Assembly: GCA_002709955.1 (NCBI GenBank)
Contig: PAQY01000004.1
Location: 105,247-169,246 of the forward strand
Direction: 5' to 3'
From: Rhodospirillaceae bacterium
GTDB lineage: Bacteria > Pseudomonadota > Alphaproteobacteria > UBA8366 > Aestuariispiraceae
DNA length: 64,000 nt
Part shown: piece by piece, positions 1 to 9,241 of the stretch
Numbering within the stretch: position 1 is the stretch's first letter
Layout of the letters: each line of letters opens with the position of its first letter
Notes under the pieces: generated by a model
The model's input: the letters and a program-made list of their open reading frames with translations, nothing else
Databases searched by the model: none
Told to the model about the DNA's origin: nothing
Made by a program: the position numbers and the translations under genes

Positions 1-2
1 CC

Positions 3-638
3 ATAACCGCAGGCTTCACCGGCGAGGAGCTGTTGTTATTTGGTACCATGCAGGGCGATGGCGAGATTGTTGTTGTTGTTCACGGACCCAAACAGGATAT
101 TGTGGCCCGCCGGAAAGACCGTGTGGTCGGTGTGTGGATGAATACAGACTCTGTCGAATTCAAAGGCGTACCATCCTTTTATAGCGTTGCCACAACGGCC
201 AGATCGGGTTTGGATCTGCCGCCCAGCGCCTTGCGGCGACACCAGATCGGCCTGGAGAATATTCGCCTGCAAACCGATCAGATCCTGAGCCCGGAAGATT
301 ATGAACTGTTTGCGTCCTCAGTTTTGCGCAACAAGGTGGCCATTGGCCTGTTCAGCCCGGATGCGGGCGTGGTAGAACGCCGGGGCCGTCAATTGTTCAG
401 GGCGTCAGTCCTGATCCCCACCAATGTGCCCGTTGGGACATATACAGTTGAAACGCTTCTGGTCCGCGATGGGCAGGTCGCCGCAGCCCAGACAACGCCC
501 CTGTTTGTGAACAAGGAAGGATTTGGGGCGCAAGTCTACAGGACCGCACAAATACAACCGGCCTTGTATGGGTTGATCGCAATCTTTATCGCTGGCTTTG
601 CCGGATTGGCTGCCAATTGGATCTTCCAGAAATTGTAA
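3..638 (+). CDS. TIGR02186 family membrane protein (5' end outside window)
   Basis: The frame is already open at base 3, and the residues before the first in-window start codon (ITAGFTGEELLLFG) match the conserved beginning of the TIGR02186 alphaproteobacterial family. The gene therefore starts before the window. What remains is an extracytoplasmic domain of about 180 residues with a VVVVHGP strand, closed by one C-terminal membrane segment (about YGLIAIFIAGFAGLAANWIF). The family has no proven function but, as I recall, is often found beside TauE-type exporters and sulfite dehydrogenase genes. Here it ends 35 bases before soeA on the same strand, so it is probably co-transcribed and may act with sulfite handling at the membrane. 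The link to sulfite is context only. Confidence 0.8.
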   Translation: MTAGFTGEELLLFGTMQGDGEIVVVVHGPKQDIVARRKDRVVGVWMNTDSVEFKGVPSFYSVATTARSGLDLPPSALRRHQIGLENIRLQTDQILSPEDYELFASSVLRNKVAIGLFSPDAGVVERRGRQLFRASVLIPTNVPVGTYTVETLLVRDGQVAAAQTTPLFVNKEGFGAQVYRTAQIQPALYGLIAIFIAGFAGLAANWIFQKL

Positions 639-673
639 CCATGACGTCAGTATCACTTTGTTAAGGTAGGATA

Positions 674-3622
674 ATGTCAGGACCCTTTACGACCGTTCAA
701 GAGCAGGTGGATGTTACCCCAGACGCCATTGATCGGACCGAGTACACAACCTGTTATATGTGCGCCTGTCGCTGCGGTATCCGCGTCCATTTCAAGAATG
801 ATGAAGTCCGCTATATCGACGGCAATCCCGATCACCCGATCAACAAGGGGGTCTTGTGCGCCAAAGGGTCCGCCGGGATCATGAATTACAAATCCCCCGG
901 ACGATTGACCAAGCCCTTAAAGCGGGTTGGCCCGCGTGGATCCGGGGAGTTTGAGGAAATTGAATGGTCTGAGGCGATGGACCTGGCGACCGAGTGGTTG
1001 TCCGATATCCGGAAATCAGACCCCAAGCGATTGGCTTTCTTTACCGGGCGTGACCAAAGCCAGTCGCTGACCGGCTGGTGGGCCGGGCGGTTCGGGACGC
1101 CTAATTTTGCCGCCCATGGCGGATTCTGTTCGGTCAATATGGCCGCGGGCGGGCTGTATTCCATCGGCAGTTCCTTTTGGGAATTTGGCGAGCCGGATTG
1201 GGAACGCACCCTGTATTTCATGATGTTTGGCGTTGCCGAAGACCATGACAGCAATCCGATCAAGATGGGCCTGGGCCATTTAAAAAGTCGGGGAGAGGCA
1301 AAGTTTGTTTCGGTAAACCCGGTAAAGACCGGCTATTCCGCGATCGCCGATGAATGGGTTGGTATTCGCCCTGGGACAGACGGTCTGTTCGCCGGGGCGC
1401 TGATCCATGAATTGCTGGCAGCAGAGAAGATCGATTGGGATTATCTGGCGCGCTATACCAATGCCCCCTGGCTGGTCATTCAGGCACCGGGCACAGCCGA
1501 TGACGGCCTGTTTGCCCGTGACCGCGATGGGAACCCCCTGATCCTGGACGGCAAAACCAAAAAACTGGTCAGCGCCCTGGAAGCCGGTGGATCCCCCGTG
1601 ATGAGCGGCAGCGTCGATATCGCCGGTCAGCGGGCCGTCCCGGCCTTTCACCTGATGGCGAAACGGTTTCTGGATAAAAGCTATTCACCGGAAGAGGCGG
1701 AAAAATCCTGCGGCGTGTCCGCTGAAACAATCCGCCGGATCGCCGCAGAACTGGCCCATGCCGCGTTTGAGCGCAGCATAGAACTGGATGTCGATTGGAC
1801 CGATTGGGCCGGGCGCAAACAGACCAAGATTGTCGGGCGGCCCGTCTCCCTGCACGCCATGCGCGGTGTTTCTGCCCATTCCAATGGGTTCCATACCTGC
1901 CGCATCCTGCATTTGCTGCAAATGATCCTAGGTACGATTGATGTGCCAGGCGGCTTTCGCTCCAAACCACCCTTCCCGCGCCCGGTCCCACCCGGACCAA
2001 AACCAGCCGGCCATAAGTCAGAGGCCAACAAGCCCCTGGAAGGGATGCCATTGGGGTTTCCCACCGGCCCGGAAGACCTGCTGATCAATCCGGATGGCAC
2101 GCCCAAACGCATCGATAAGGCCTATAGCTGGGAGCATCCGCTGGCCGCCCATGGCCTGATGCAAATGGTCATCCACAATGCCTGGAAGGGCGACCCCTAT
2201 CCCATCGATGTGCTGTTCATGTATATGGCCAATATGGGCTGGAACAGCTCAATGAATGTGCCAGGCGTGCTGCATTACCTGACCGATACCAATGAGGATG
2301 GCAGCTATAAGATTCCCAAGATCATCTATTCCGATGCGTTTTATTCGGAAACGGTGCCCTATGCCGATCTGGTGCTGCCCGATACGACCTATCTGGAGCG
2401 GTGGGACTGTATCTCGCTGCTGGACCGCCCGATTTGCAGTGCGGAAGGACCAGCCGATGCGATCCGCCACCCGGTCGTCCCGCTGGACCGGGACGTGCGT
2501 CCCTTTCAGGATGTGCTGATCGAATTGGGCGCGCGCCTGAAACTGCCCGGTTTTGTTACCGCCGATGGCAGCGCCGCTTATCCCGGCGGCTATCAAGATT
2601 ACATCGCCAATCACGAACGCGCGCCGGGCATTGGCCCGCTGGCAGGATGGCGTGGTGAATTTGGGACCGATCAGGGTCGTGGCGCCCCCAATCAGGGTCA
2701 GTTACAGCGCTATATCGACAATGGTGGCTTCTGGGAGGATCCCTTTACGGAATCCGAATCCTGGATGAAGCACGGCAACAAGGACTATCTGACCCGCGCC
2801 CACAAGATGGGCTGGATTCCATCCACAGACCGCATTGTCATGCAGATTTATTCCGAACCTTTGCAAAAGTTCCGATTGGCGGCTCAGGGATTTGGCCCCG
2901 CCGTACCCCCAGACCGCCATAAGGACCGGATCGAAACCTATTTCGATCCAATCCCCTTCTGGTATCCGCCATTTGAAACCACGGCCACGGCACAGGACTA
3001 TACCCTGCATGCCATCACCCAGCGCCCGATGCACATGTATCACAGTTGGGGGGGACAGAATGCCTGGCTGAGGCAGATCACCAATCAGAATCGCCTGTAT
3101 CTGCATCCCGACACCGCCGCAACCATCGATGCCGGTGATGAGGATTGGGTCTGGATCATCAGCCCCCAAGGCCGCGTGAAGGCCCAGATCAAAACCATGC
3201 ATGGCGTTGAAAAAGGCACCATCTGGACCTGGAACGCAATTGGTAAGCGCAAAGGAAGTTGGGGCCTGAAACCGGGCGCACCAGAGACGGAGAAAGGGTT
3301 TCTGCTGAACCACATCATCCCGGAACTGCTGCCCGCCCAGGGGGACGGCTTCCGCTATGCCAATGCCGATCCGGTGACGGGCCAGGCCGCCTGGTATGAT
3401 TTGAAGGTGCGGTTGGAAAAATGCACAGACGAAGAAGCTGGAGAGACGGAACCCATGTTTGAGCGGTTCGAAGCACCAACACTCGCCCCAAGTGCGGTCT
3501 CCGCTGATGGGGTTCTGCGCTATGGGAAGGCCTTGCATCCAACGCCGTCAGGCAAACCCGCCGCCGCAATGGCGGAATGGATCGGCAATCAAAAAGGCCA
3601 TAAAGAGGGAGGAAATCAATGA
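674..3622 (+). CDS. soeA: Molybdopterin oxidoreductase, SoeA-like sulfite dehydrogenase catalytic subunit
   Basis: 982 residues of the DMSO reductase (complex iron-sulfur molybdoenzyme) superfamily. The N-terminal [4Fe-4S] motif is visible at C27-x2-C30-x3-C34 and a fourth Cys in GVLCAKG near residue 62. No twin-arginine leader precedes it, so the protein should stay in the cytoplasm, as SoeA does and unlike PsrA or PhsA. Conserved stretches such as GGFCSVNMAAGG and FGVAEDHDSNP resemble what I recall of Roseobacter SoeA. Expected reaction: sulfite to sulfate plus two electrons. The start follows AGGTAGGATA. The stop lies in an ATGA overlap with a repeat-derived frame leading to soeB. Another cytoplasmic CISM enzyme (polysulfide or thiosulfate type) remains possible. 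Confidence 0.75.
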   Translation: MSGPFTTVQEQVDVTPDAIDRTEYTTCYMCACRCGIRVHFKNDEVRYIDGNPDHPINKGVLCAKGSAGIMNYKSPGRLTKPLKRVGPRGSGEFEEIEWSEAMDLATEWLSDIRKSDPKRLAFFTGRDQSQSLTGWWAGRFGTPNFAAHGGFCSVNMAAGGLYSIGSSFWEFGEPDWERTLYFMMFGVAEDHDSNPIKMGLGHLKSRGEAKFVSVNPVKTGYSAIADEWVGIRPGTDGLFAGALIHELLAAEKIDWDYLARYTNAPWLVIQAPGTADDGLFARDRDGNPLILDGKTKKLVSALEAGGSPVMSGSVDIAGQRAVPAFHLMAKRFLDKSYSPEEAEKSCGVSAETIRRIAAELAHAAFERSIELDVDWTDWAGRKQTKIVGRPVSLHAMRGVSAHSNGFHTCRILHLLQMILGTIDVPGGFRSKPPFPRPVPPGPKPAGHKSEANKPLEGMPLGFPTGPEDLLINPDGTPKRIDKAYSWEHPLAAHGLMQMVIHNAWKGDPYPIDVLFMYMANMGWNSSMNVPGVLHYLTDTNEDGSYKIPKIIYSDAFYSETVPYADLVLPDTTYLERWDCISLLDRPICSAEGPADAIRHPVVPLDRDVRPFQDVLIELGARLKLPGFVTADGSAAYPGGYQDYIANHERAPGIGPLAGWRGEFGTDQGRGAPNQGQLQRYIDNGGFWEDPFTESESWMKHGNKDYLTRAHKMGWIPSTDRIVMQIYSEPLQKFRLAAQGFGPAVPPDRHKDRIETYFDPIPFWYPPFETTATAQDYTLHAITQRPMHMYHSWGGQNAWLRQITNQNRLYLHPDTAATIDAGDEDWVWIISPQGRVKAQIKTMHGVEKGTIWTWNAIGKRKGSWGLKPGAPETEKGFLLNHIIPELLPAQGDGFRYANADPVTGQAAWYDLKVRLEKCTDEEAGETEPMFERFEAPTLAPSAVSADGVLRYGKALHPTPSGKPAAAMAEWIGNQKGHKEGGNQ

Positions 3623-3789
3623 CCGCCCCAATCCATCCACAAAGTGCCGTCATTCCCGCGAAGGCGGGAATCCAGAGCGTCAGAGCACGAACCGTCGGGC
3701 TGCTGTGGACCCCGGATCACGTCCGGAGTGACGAAGATAGGGGCAGGTGGATTCCTGATGAGCGTAACACAACGGGAGGAACACAATGA
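3619..3789 (+). other. Repeat-derived 56-codon frame bridging soeA and soeB
   Basis: An ATG at 3619 overlaps the soeA stop (ATGA) and sits behind GGAGG. The frame it opens runs through the whole 85-bp palindromic element and stops with a TGA at 3787 that overlaps the soeB ATG at 3786 (again ATGA). It begins with codons for MTAP, while soeB begins MTAL, so this may be the remnant of an original soeB start displaced by the insertion. The peptide itself (for example AVIPAKAGIQS) is typical repeat translation and unlikely to be a functional protein. Its plausible role is to keep ribosomes coupled between the two genes. Confidence 0.4.
3649..3733 (+). repeat. Dispersed palindromic element, copy 1 (inside the soe operon)
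   Basis: An 85-bp unit bounded by GTCA and TGAC. The left hairpin is TTCCCGCGAAGGCGGGAA and the right hairpin is built on CCCCGGATCACGTCCGG. The same architecture recurs in opposite orientation at 53343-53427. This resembles the common alphaproteobacterial intergenic repeats whose translations give peptides such as SFPRRRESR. It separates two genes that are normally adjacent in soe operons. Confidence 0.85.
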
Positions 3790-4535
3790 CCGCTCTTCCC
3801 GCTCAGACTCAGAAAAAGCTTGGGCTTGTCATCGACCTGGACATTTGCGTCGGGTGCCATGCCTGTGCGGTGAATTGCAAGGAATGGAATACCGGTGGGC
3901 ACAGCGCGCCGCTGCCGGACAACGACCCCTATGGTGCAGATGCGTCGGGCGTATGGTTCAATCGCATCCACAGTTTTGAAGTCGTCCCGGAAGATGGCGG
4001 CGATAGTCGTATGGTGCATTTCCCGAAATCCTGCCTGCATTGCGAGGATGCACCCTGTGTGACCGTCTGCCCGACCGGCGCGTCCTATAAACGCGAAGAA
4101 GACGGGATCGTTCTGGTCAATCCCGATACCTGCATCGGCTGTAAGCTGTGCAGTTGGGCCTGTCCCTATGGGGCACGGGAATATGATGACGATGCCGGGA
4201 TCATGAAGAAATGCACCCTGTGCGTGGACCGGATCTATAATGAAACCCTGCCAGCCGATATGCGGGTTCCGGCCTGTGTATCGACCTGTCCGGCCGGGGC
4301 GCGGTCTTTTGGTGATTTTGGTGATCCAGACAGCGATGTATCAAAGCTCTCCGCAGCCCGTGGCGGCTATGCCCTGATGCCGGAACAAAATTGCAAGCCG
4401 GTCAATCGCTATCTGCCGCCGCGCCCCCGCAAAACCGTGGCGGAAGAGGCCATGGGCGGTGCAGGCCTGACCCCCGTGGCTGACAGCAGCGCCGGGGTCA
4501 TGGCCCGGTGGCTCGATAAAATTCTGTCTTTGTGA
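3786..4535 (+). CDS. soeB: Four-cluster ferredoxin subunit, SoeB-like
   Basis: 249 residues with four cysteine groups: CVGCHACAVNCKEW near the N-terminus, CLHCEDAPCVTVCP, CIGCKLCSWACP, and a final pair of groups CTLCVDR and CVSTCPAG. This is the DmsB/PsrB/SoeB pattern that wires electrons from a molybdoenzyme to a membrane anchor. No export signal is present, in line with a cytoplasmic complex. The RBS CGGGAGGAACACA precedes the chosen ATG, and soeC follows 9 bases after the stop. The spacing to soeA is enlarged by the palindromic repeat. Assignment to SoeB rather than another family member rests on SoeA and SoeC beside it. Confidence 0.8.
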   Translation: MTALPAQTQKKLGLVIDLDICVGCHACAVNCKEWNTGGHSAPLPDNDPYGADASGVWFNRIHSFEVVPEDGGDSRMVHFPKSCLHCEDAPCVTVCPTGASYKREEDGIVLVNPDTCIGCKLCSWACPYGAREYDDDAGIMKKCTLCVDRIYNETLPADMRVPACVSTCPAGARSFGDFGDPDSDVSKLSAARGGYALMPEQNCKPVNRYLPPRPRKTVAEEAMGGAGLTPVADSSAGVMARWLDKILSL

Positions 4536-4544
4536 GGCGTTGTT

Positions 4545-5495
4545 ATGCATCCGGCTAAATCGGTCATTTTTTTCACCACCGCATCCGGCGCGGGGTATGG
4601 CGTGTTGATTCTGTTCATCCTGATGGACATTGCGGGCCTGATTCCCGCTGGATGGCATGTCACGCTGATCAGCCTTGGTGTTGCCCTGGGTCTGATCAGT
4701 GCAGGCCTGCTGTCTTCGACCGCCCATCTGGGTCATCCGGAACGGGCCTGGCGGGCCATGAGCCAATGGCGGACATCCTGGCTCAGCCGGGAGGGCCTGT
4801 TTGCCCTCATCACCTTTCTCCCCGTCCTGATCTATGGCGCGGGGCGGTTAGTCTATCCCGATATGACAACCCCTTGGCAACCCGTGGTCGCAGCGCTTTC
4901 GGTCGCCCTGGCCCTGATCACGGTCTATTGCACGGCGATGATCTATGCCTCTCTGCGCCCCATCCCAGCCTGGTCTAACGGCTGGACGCCAGTCTGTTAC
5001 CTGATCCTGTCGCTGTCCAGCGGGGCGGTCCTGTTAAACGCGCTGTCCTTCTTTCTGGGCTTTGCCAGCGTCTTTCTGATCCTGGTCAGCGTTGTTTTGT
5101 TGTTGGCCGGCCTGATCGTGAAAATCATGTATTGGCAGTCCATCGCGCTGGCCAGCCCCCGATCCACTGCCGAAAGCGCAACCGGTCTAGGCGACATGGG
5201 CAAGGTGAAACTATTCGAGGCACCCCATCAGGGGGATAATTATCTGATGACGGAGATGGGGTTTAGAATCGCCCGCAAACACGCCGCACGACTGAAACGA
5301 CTGGTGATCCTATGGGGCTTTGTTTTCCCCATTATAGCGATCCTTTTAACCCGCTACAGTGACGGCGCGATCACCATTGGCTTGTTGACCATTTCTGTCC
5401 TGACCGCCGCCATCGGCCTGATCGCGGAACGCTATCTGTTCTTTGCAGAAGCGAAACATTCCGTGACCCTGTACTATGGCGAAAGCGCGGTCTGA
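4545..5495 (+). CDS. soeC: Membrane anchor subunit, DmsC/SoeC-like
   Basis: 316 residues, almost wholly hydrophobic, with about eight predicted membrane helices, for example VLILFILMDIAGLIPAG near residue 20 and FLGFASVFLILVSVVLLLAGLIV near residue 170. This fits the DmsC-type anchor that passes electrons between ferredoxin clusters and the quinone pool. It lies directly downstream of soeB and is the last gene of the operon, ending 1 base before the convergent pyruvate kinase gene. A soluble loop of about 50 residues falls near residues 200-250. Expected partner redox couple: ubiquinone reduction driven by sulfite oxidation. Confidence 0.75.
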   Translation: MHPAKSVIFFTTASGAGYGVLILFILMDIAGLIPAGWHVTLISLGVALGLISAGLLSSTAHLGHPERAWRAMSQWRTSWLSREGLFALITFLPVLIYGAGRLVYPDMTTPWQPVVAALSVALALITVYCTAMIYASLRPIPAWSNGWTPVCYLILSLSSGAVLLNALSFFLGFASVFLILVSVVLLLAGLIVKIMYWQSIALASPRSTAESATGLGDMGKVKLFEAPHQGDNYLMTEMGFRIARKHAARLKRLVILWGFVFPIIAILLTRYSDGAITIGLLTISVLTAAIGLIAERYLFFAEAKHSVTLYYGESAV

Positions 5496-5496
5496 G

Positions 5497-6930
5497 CTAC
5501 TCCGTCTCTGACGTGCCGCCGATGCGGGCAATGCGCAGCAGATTGGTTTTACCTGGCGTGCTGAAAGGCACACCCGCTGTGATGACGATGCGGTCCCCGA
5601 TATTGCCAAACCCATCGATTTTCGCCTGATGGGTTGCGGTTTCTGACATATCATCCAGGCTGGCCGCATCGGGCACCCGGGCGGGATGAACCCCCCAGAC
5701 CAGCGCCAGACGCCGGGCCGTATCATCGCGCGGTGTCAGACCCAAAATCGGTGCCATCGGGCGTTCGCGGGCAATGCGCAATGTTGTTGATCCTGATGTC
5801 GTATAGGTCGCGATTGCATTTACATTCAGCGTTTTCGCCATTTGCGCAGCGGCCGTCGCGACCGCATCCGCAGTGGTCGGCTCCGGCTTCTGGCGCTGGG
5901 CTTCCATGCCTTCCCGATAGACCGGGTCCCGCTCCACCCGTTCAATGATACGGTTCATCATCTCAACAGATTCAACAGGGTAATCGCCAACCGCTGTTTC
6001 TGCCGACAGCATCACAGCATCGGCCCCGGAATAGACGGCTGTTGCCACATCGGACGCCTCTGCCCGGGTCGGGACCGGTCGTTCGACCATGGAATCCAGC
6101 ATCTGGGTCGCAACCACAACCGGCTTCCCGGCCATACGGCACGCATTGATAATGCGGCGCTGCAGCACCGGCACGTCTTCTGGCGGCATTTCGACGCCCA
6201 GATCACCGCGCGCGACCATGATCGCATCCGCTGCGGCCACAATTGCATCCAATTCCGTGATGGCAGAGGGCTTTTCCAGTTTCGCCAGAATACCCGCTTC
6301 CCCTTTGATCAGGGCGCGGGCTTCTTCGATATCTTCTGCGCGCTGAACAAAGCTCAACGCAACCCAATCCACCCCCAGGCTGAGACCATATTTCAGATCG
6401 ATCAGATCCTTTTCCGTCAGGGGCGACAGGGGCAACAAGACGCCGGGCACATTGACGCCCTTGCGTTCAGACAACGGCCCGCCGACGGCAACGCGGCATT
6501 CCGCAAATTCCGGTCCACAGGATGTCACCACCAATCGAATGCGACCATCATCCAGTAATAATTCCGCATCCTTTTCCAAGGCCTGGAAGATTTCAGGATG
6601 GGGCAGGGTCACGCGGTTGATATCGCCGGGCTTGTCTTCCAGGTCCAGGCGAAACTGCGTGTCTTCAACCAGCTCAATCGGGCCATCCTTGAACGTCCCG
6701 ATCCGCAATTTCGGGCCTTGCAGGTCCATCATCACCGCAATGGGTCGCGCAAATTTCTGCTCCAGCCCGCGAATAATGTCCAATCGGGCCTTATGTTCCG
6801 CATGGGCACCATGGCTGAAATTCAGACGGAACACGTCCACGCCCGCTTCAAACAAGGCCTGGATGGAGGCTTGGTCTCCGGTTCCAGGACCCAATGTGGC
6901 AACAATTTTGGTACGGTGCTGACGGCGCAT
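5497..6930 (-). CDS. pyk: Pyruvate kinase
   Basis: 477 residues from the ATG at 6930 (MRRQHRTKIVATLGP), behind AGGGGAAG; an in-frame extension to 6984 lacks family similarity. The enzyme converts phosphoenolpyruvate and ADP to pyruvate and ATP in the cytoplasm. Visible family motifs are the N-terminal TKIVATLGP, the substrate and metal region MVARGDLGVE, the ATQMLDSM helix with the following RAEASDVATAV stretch, and a C-terminal allosteric domain. Length is normal for bacterial type II enzymes. It is convergent with soeC with essentially no intergenic space, so transcripts of the two genes may overlap. Confidence 0.95.
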   Translation of the reverse strand: MRRQHRTKIVATLGPGTGDQASIQALFEAGVDVFRLNFSHGAHAEHKARLDIIRGLEQKFARPIAVMMDLQGPKLRIGTFKDGPIELVEDTQFRLDLEDKPGDINRVTLPHPEIFQALEKDAELLLDDGRIRLVVTSCGPEFAECRVAVGGPLSERKGVNVPGVLLPLSPLTEKDLIDLKYGLSLGVDWVALSFVQRAEDIEEARALIKGEAGILAKLEKPSAITELDAIVAAADAIMVARGDLGVEMPPEDVPVLQRRIINACRMAGKPVVVATQMLDSMVERPVPTRAEASDVATAVYSGADAVMLSAETAVGDYPVESVEMMNRIIERVERDPVYREGMEAQRQKPEPTTADAVATAAAQMAKTLNVNAIATYTTSGSTTLRIARERPMAPILGLTPRDDTARRLALVWGVHPARVPDAASLDDMSETATHQAKIDGFGNIGDRIVITAGVPFSTPGKTNLLRIARIGGTSETE

Positions 6931-7122
6931 GGCTGCGCTTCCCCTTTTTCGTTCTGGACTTTCACAAGTGTCGTGTCGCCGCACTATAAGAGAGCAGCGC
7001 CGTGTTTGCTTGCAAAAACCGCAGCCTCAGGTCAAATCATTTTACCGCTATTTCCATAGGGTGGAAAATAAGGAAAAAGAATGCCTTAATCCGGTTGGGT
7101 CACATCAGAGGGATATGCACGC

Positions 7123-7989
7123 ATGGAAAAAAACGCCAATGATCCGGACCAGAAGCCCAGGCGGGGGCGGCCCGCTGTGGATCGCAACGGGGCAGGTATC
7201 AAATCCAGTGACAGCGATACCGGTGTCCGATCGTTGAACCGCGCCTTGTCGCTGCTGGAAGATGTTGCGACCCAGCCTCAGGGGGCTGCGCTTGGCGATT
7301 TGGCGCATCGGGCCGGTCTGGCCCCGTCCACGGCGCACAGGCTTTTAAAAAGTCTGGAACTGCGCCGGTTCGTAACCCAGGACGCGGAACGCGGGCTATG
7401 GTTCACCGGGGTTCAGGCCTTTATCACCGGAACAGGCTTTCTGCGAAATCGGGATGTCGTGACCATCGCGCGCCCCTATATGCACCGCGCCATGGAGGAA
7501 AGCGGCGAATCCGTAAACCTCGCCATTCTGGATGGGACAGAAACGATCTATTTGTCCCAGGTGGAAAGCCGCCAGATGATGCGCGCCCTGGCCCCCCCCG
7601 GCGGGCGTGCCCCGCTGCATGCCTCTGGCGTTGGCAAGGCACTGTTATCTGGACTGAGCCAACAATCGGCGGAACAGCGCATCGCCAATCTAACCTTCAC
7701 CCGCTATAGCGATAAGACCATTCGGGAGCCCGCTGCACTGATCGCCAGCATCAAACAGGCAAAACATCAGGGCTATGCCGTCGATGACGAAGAACATGCC
7801 GTCGGTCTGCGCTGCCTTGCAGCCCCGATTTATAATGAGTTTGGGGAACCCGTGGCGGCGATTTCCATATCTGGACCTCTGGCACGGATTGAGGATTCGC
7901 GGCTGCCGGTATTGGGCGACCTGATCCGCAGCATCGCACAGGAAATCACCACAGCCTGTGGCGGGAAGTCGCCAACAGGCTGGAACTAA
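7123..7989 (+). CDS. IclR family transcriptional regulator
   Basis: 288 residues. A winged helix-turn-helix lies at about residues 30-95 (SLNRALSLLEDVA, then PSTAHRLLKSLE as recognition helix), followed by the IclR effector-binding domain (residues 110-280) with conserved VNLAILDG, ASGVGKALL and GYAVDDEEH segments. The basic N-terminal tail of about 25 residues (KPRRGRPAVD) is a frequent extension. It is divergent from pyk, so control of that promoter or of itself is possible, but the ligand cannot be told from sequence. It converges on ubiX with a 10-base gap. Confidence 0.9.
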   Translation: MEKNANDPDQKPRRGRPAVDRNGAGIKSSDSDTGVRSLNRALSLLEDVATQPQGAALGDLAHRAGLAPSTAHRLLKSLELRRFVTQDAERGLWFTGVQAFITGTGFLRNRDVVTIARPYMHRAMEESGESVNLAILDGTETIYLSQVESRQMMRALAPPGGRAPLHASGVGKALLSGLSQQSAEQRIANLTFTRYSDKTIREPAALIASIKQAKHQGYAVDDEEHAVGLRCLAAPIYNEFGEPVAAISISGPLARIEDSRLPVLGDLIRSIAQEITTACGGKSPTGWN

Positions 7990-7999
7990 CGCCTATCCC

Positions 8000-8596
8000 C
8001 TACTGTCTTTCGGATTGAGCCGCCGAGGTTTCTTCGGTTTTCCACCGTCGAACCAGATCCGACTGGATCCCAAACAGATCCATAACACGCCCGACTGAAT
8101 GATCGATCATATCGTCCAGACTGTCGGGCTTTGCATAAAATGCCGGGACCGGCGGTGCGATGATCCCCCCCATTTCTGTCACGGTTGTCATATTGCGCAG
8201 ATGAACCAGGGTCAGCGGCGTTTCCCGCGCCATCAGAACCAGGCGGCGGCGCTCTTTCAAGGCCACATCCGCCGCGCGACTGAGCAGGTTTGCCGTCACG
8301 CCGGTAGCAATTTCCGCCAATGTTTTCATGGAGCACGGTGCGATCACCATGCCATCTGACGGGAAAGACCCGCTGGCGCAAGGGGCCCCGACATCCCCGA
8401 TTGCATAGGATACATCCGCCAGTGCCCGCACATCGCGCGGCTTCAGGTCGGTTTCATAAGCCAGCGTCATTTCTGCCGCCTTGGACAGGATCAAATGCGT
8501 CTCGACCCCCGCGACCCGCAGTGCCTGCAACAAACGGATCCCATAGACGACGCCGGAGGCACCGCTGATCCCGACAATTAGTTTGCGCTGCACCAT
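8000..8596 (-). CDS. ubiX: Flavin prenyltransferase UbiX
   Basis: 198 residues of the UbiX/Pad1 flavoprotein family. It joins a dimethylallyl group to FMN, making the prenylated FMN cofactor needed by UbiD-type decarboxylases, including the ubiquinone pathway enzyme. The N-terminal VGISGASGVVYG phosphate-binding loop, the APCSMKTLAEIATG segment and the RETPLTLVHLRNM motif are all present. The C-terminal tail of about 20 residues is variable. No ubiD is seen in the window. The start at 8596 (MVQRKLIVG) leaves almost no N-terminal extension, as usual for the family. Confidence 0.93.
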   Translation of the reverse strand: MVQRKLIVGISGASGVVYGIRLLQALRVAGVETHLILSKAAEMTLAYETDLKPRDVRALADVSYAIGDVGAPCASGSFPSDGMVIAPCSMKTLAEIATGVTANLLSRAADVALKERRRLVLMARETPLTLVHLRNMTTVTEMGGIIAPPVPAFYAKPDSLDDMIDHSVGRVMDLFGIQSDLVRRWKTEETSAAQSERQ

Positions 8597-9073
8597 CGAT
8601 TTTCCTTCACATTCAAAGGGACTGTAGTAGGCTATTACATACCGCGTCTGACAAATTATTCCAGTAGGGATGATGCGTCATCAAGAGTGCGGGACGGCGG
8701 GGTCCACTTGCCATTTGTAACGAGGCGCCTCGCCACAGGCCCAATCCCTTGATAACCGGCACGGTAACGTGAGGTAACGCATTCTTAGTAATGCATTGCC
8801 CGGCGAGTGCTGAATCTGTCCTCAGGCCGATAAGCCTGATTGGGTTCGACACGCATCATTGATTGCTTTGCTCAAGGCGTCAGGAAAGGAGGCTGTTTTC
8901 ATCAGAAGAACCGGAACCCATCGATCTGGTGCATATGGATGCGCCGCATGGCCTGGGATTCAGGCAATTGGTGTTTCGCGTTTCGCCTTGGTGTCTTCCA
9001 GTCGTTGATCGTGGCTTCGCTAACTCTGAACACTGGACCAATAAGGTCTTAACGTATGGGAGATTAGTCAGAA
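8597..9073. other. Gene-free stretch between ubiX and the YdcH-like gene
   Basis: No frame here has coding character. It should hold the divergent promoters of ubiX and the YdcH-like gene. A perfect 12-bp palindrome CGAGGCGCCTCG lies near 8723-8734. A GGAAAGGAGG motif at about 8883 has no convincing start behind it. I see no tRNA and no recognisable conserved RNA. An unrecognised small RNA cannot be excluded. Confidence 0.5.
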
Positions 9074-9241
9074 ATGAGCACAGTTCACCGTATTGAAAGC
9101 CTGAAATCAAAACATGCTCAAATTGATAAGCGCCTTTCAGATGAAAGCGCACGCCCGATGCCCGATGAAACAACCGTCCTGGCGCTCAAACGACAAAAAC
9201 TTCAAATCAAAGATGAAATCCAGTCACTGACGGCGCATTGA
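9074..9241 (+). CDS. YdcH/DUF465-like small protein
   Basis: 55 residues starting MSTVHRIESLKSKHAQID and ending EIQSLTAH. Two predicted helices with heptad-like spacing, and the segment LKRQKLQIKDEIQ, match the DUF465 (YdcH) family of short coiled-coil hairpin proteins that are common in alphaproteobacteria and of unknown biochemical role. A GGGAG lies about ten bases before the ATG. The gene stands alone between long non-coding stretches. An imperfect inverted repeat at 9293-9326 downstream could close its transcript. Confidence 0.8.
   Translation: MSTVHRIESLKSKHAQIDKRLSDESARPMPDETTVLALKRQKLQIKDEIQSLTAH

Noticed and set aside
3644..3979. 111-codon frame starting MPSFPRRRESR in the soeA-soeB interval
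   Set aside because: This is the usual spurious translation of the palindromic repeat and then overlaps soeB in another frame.
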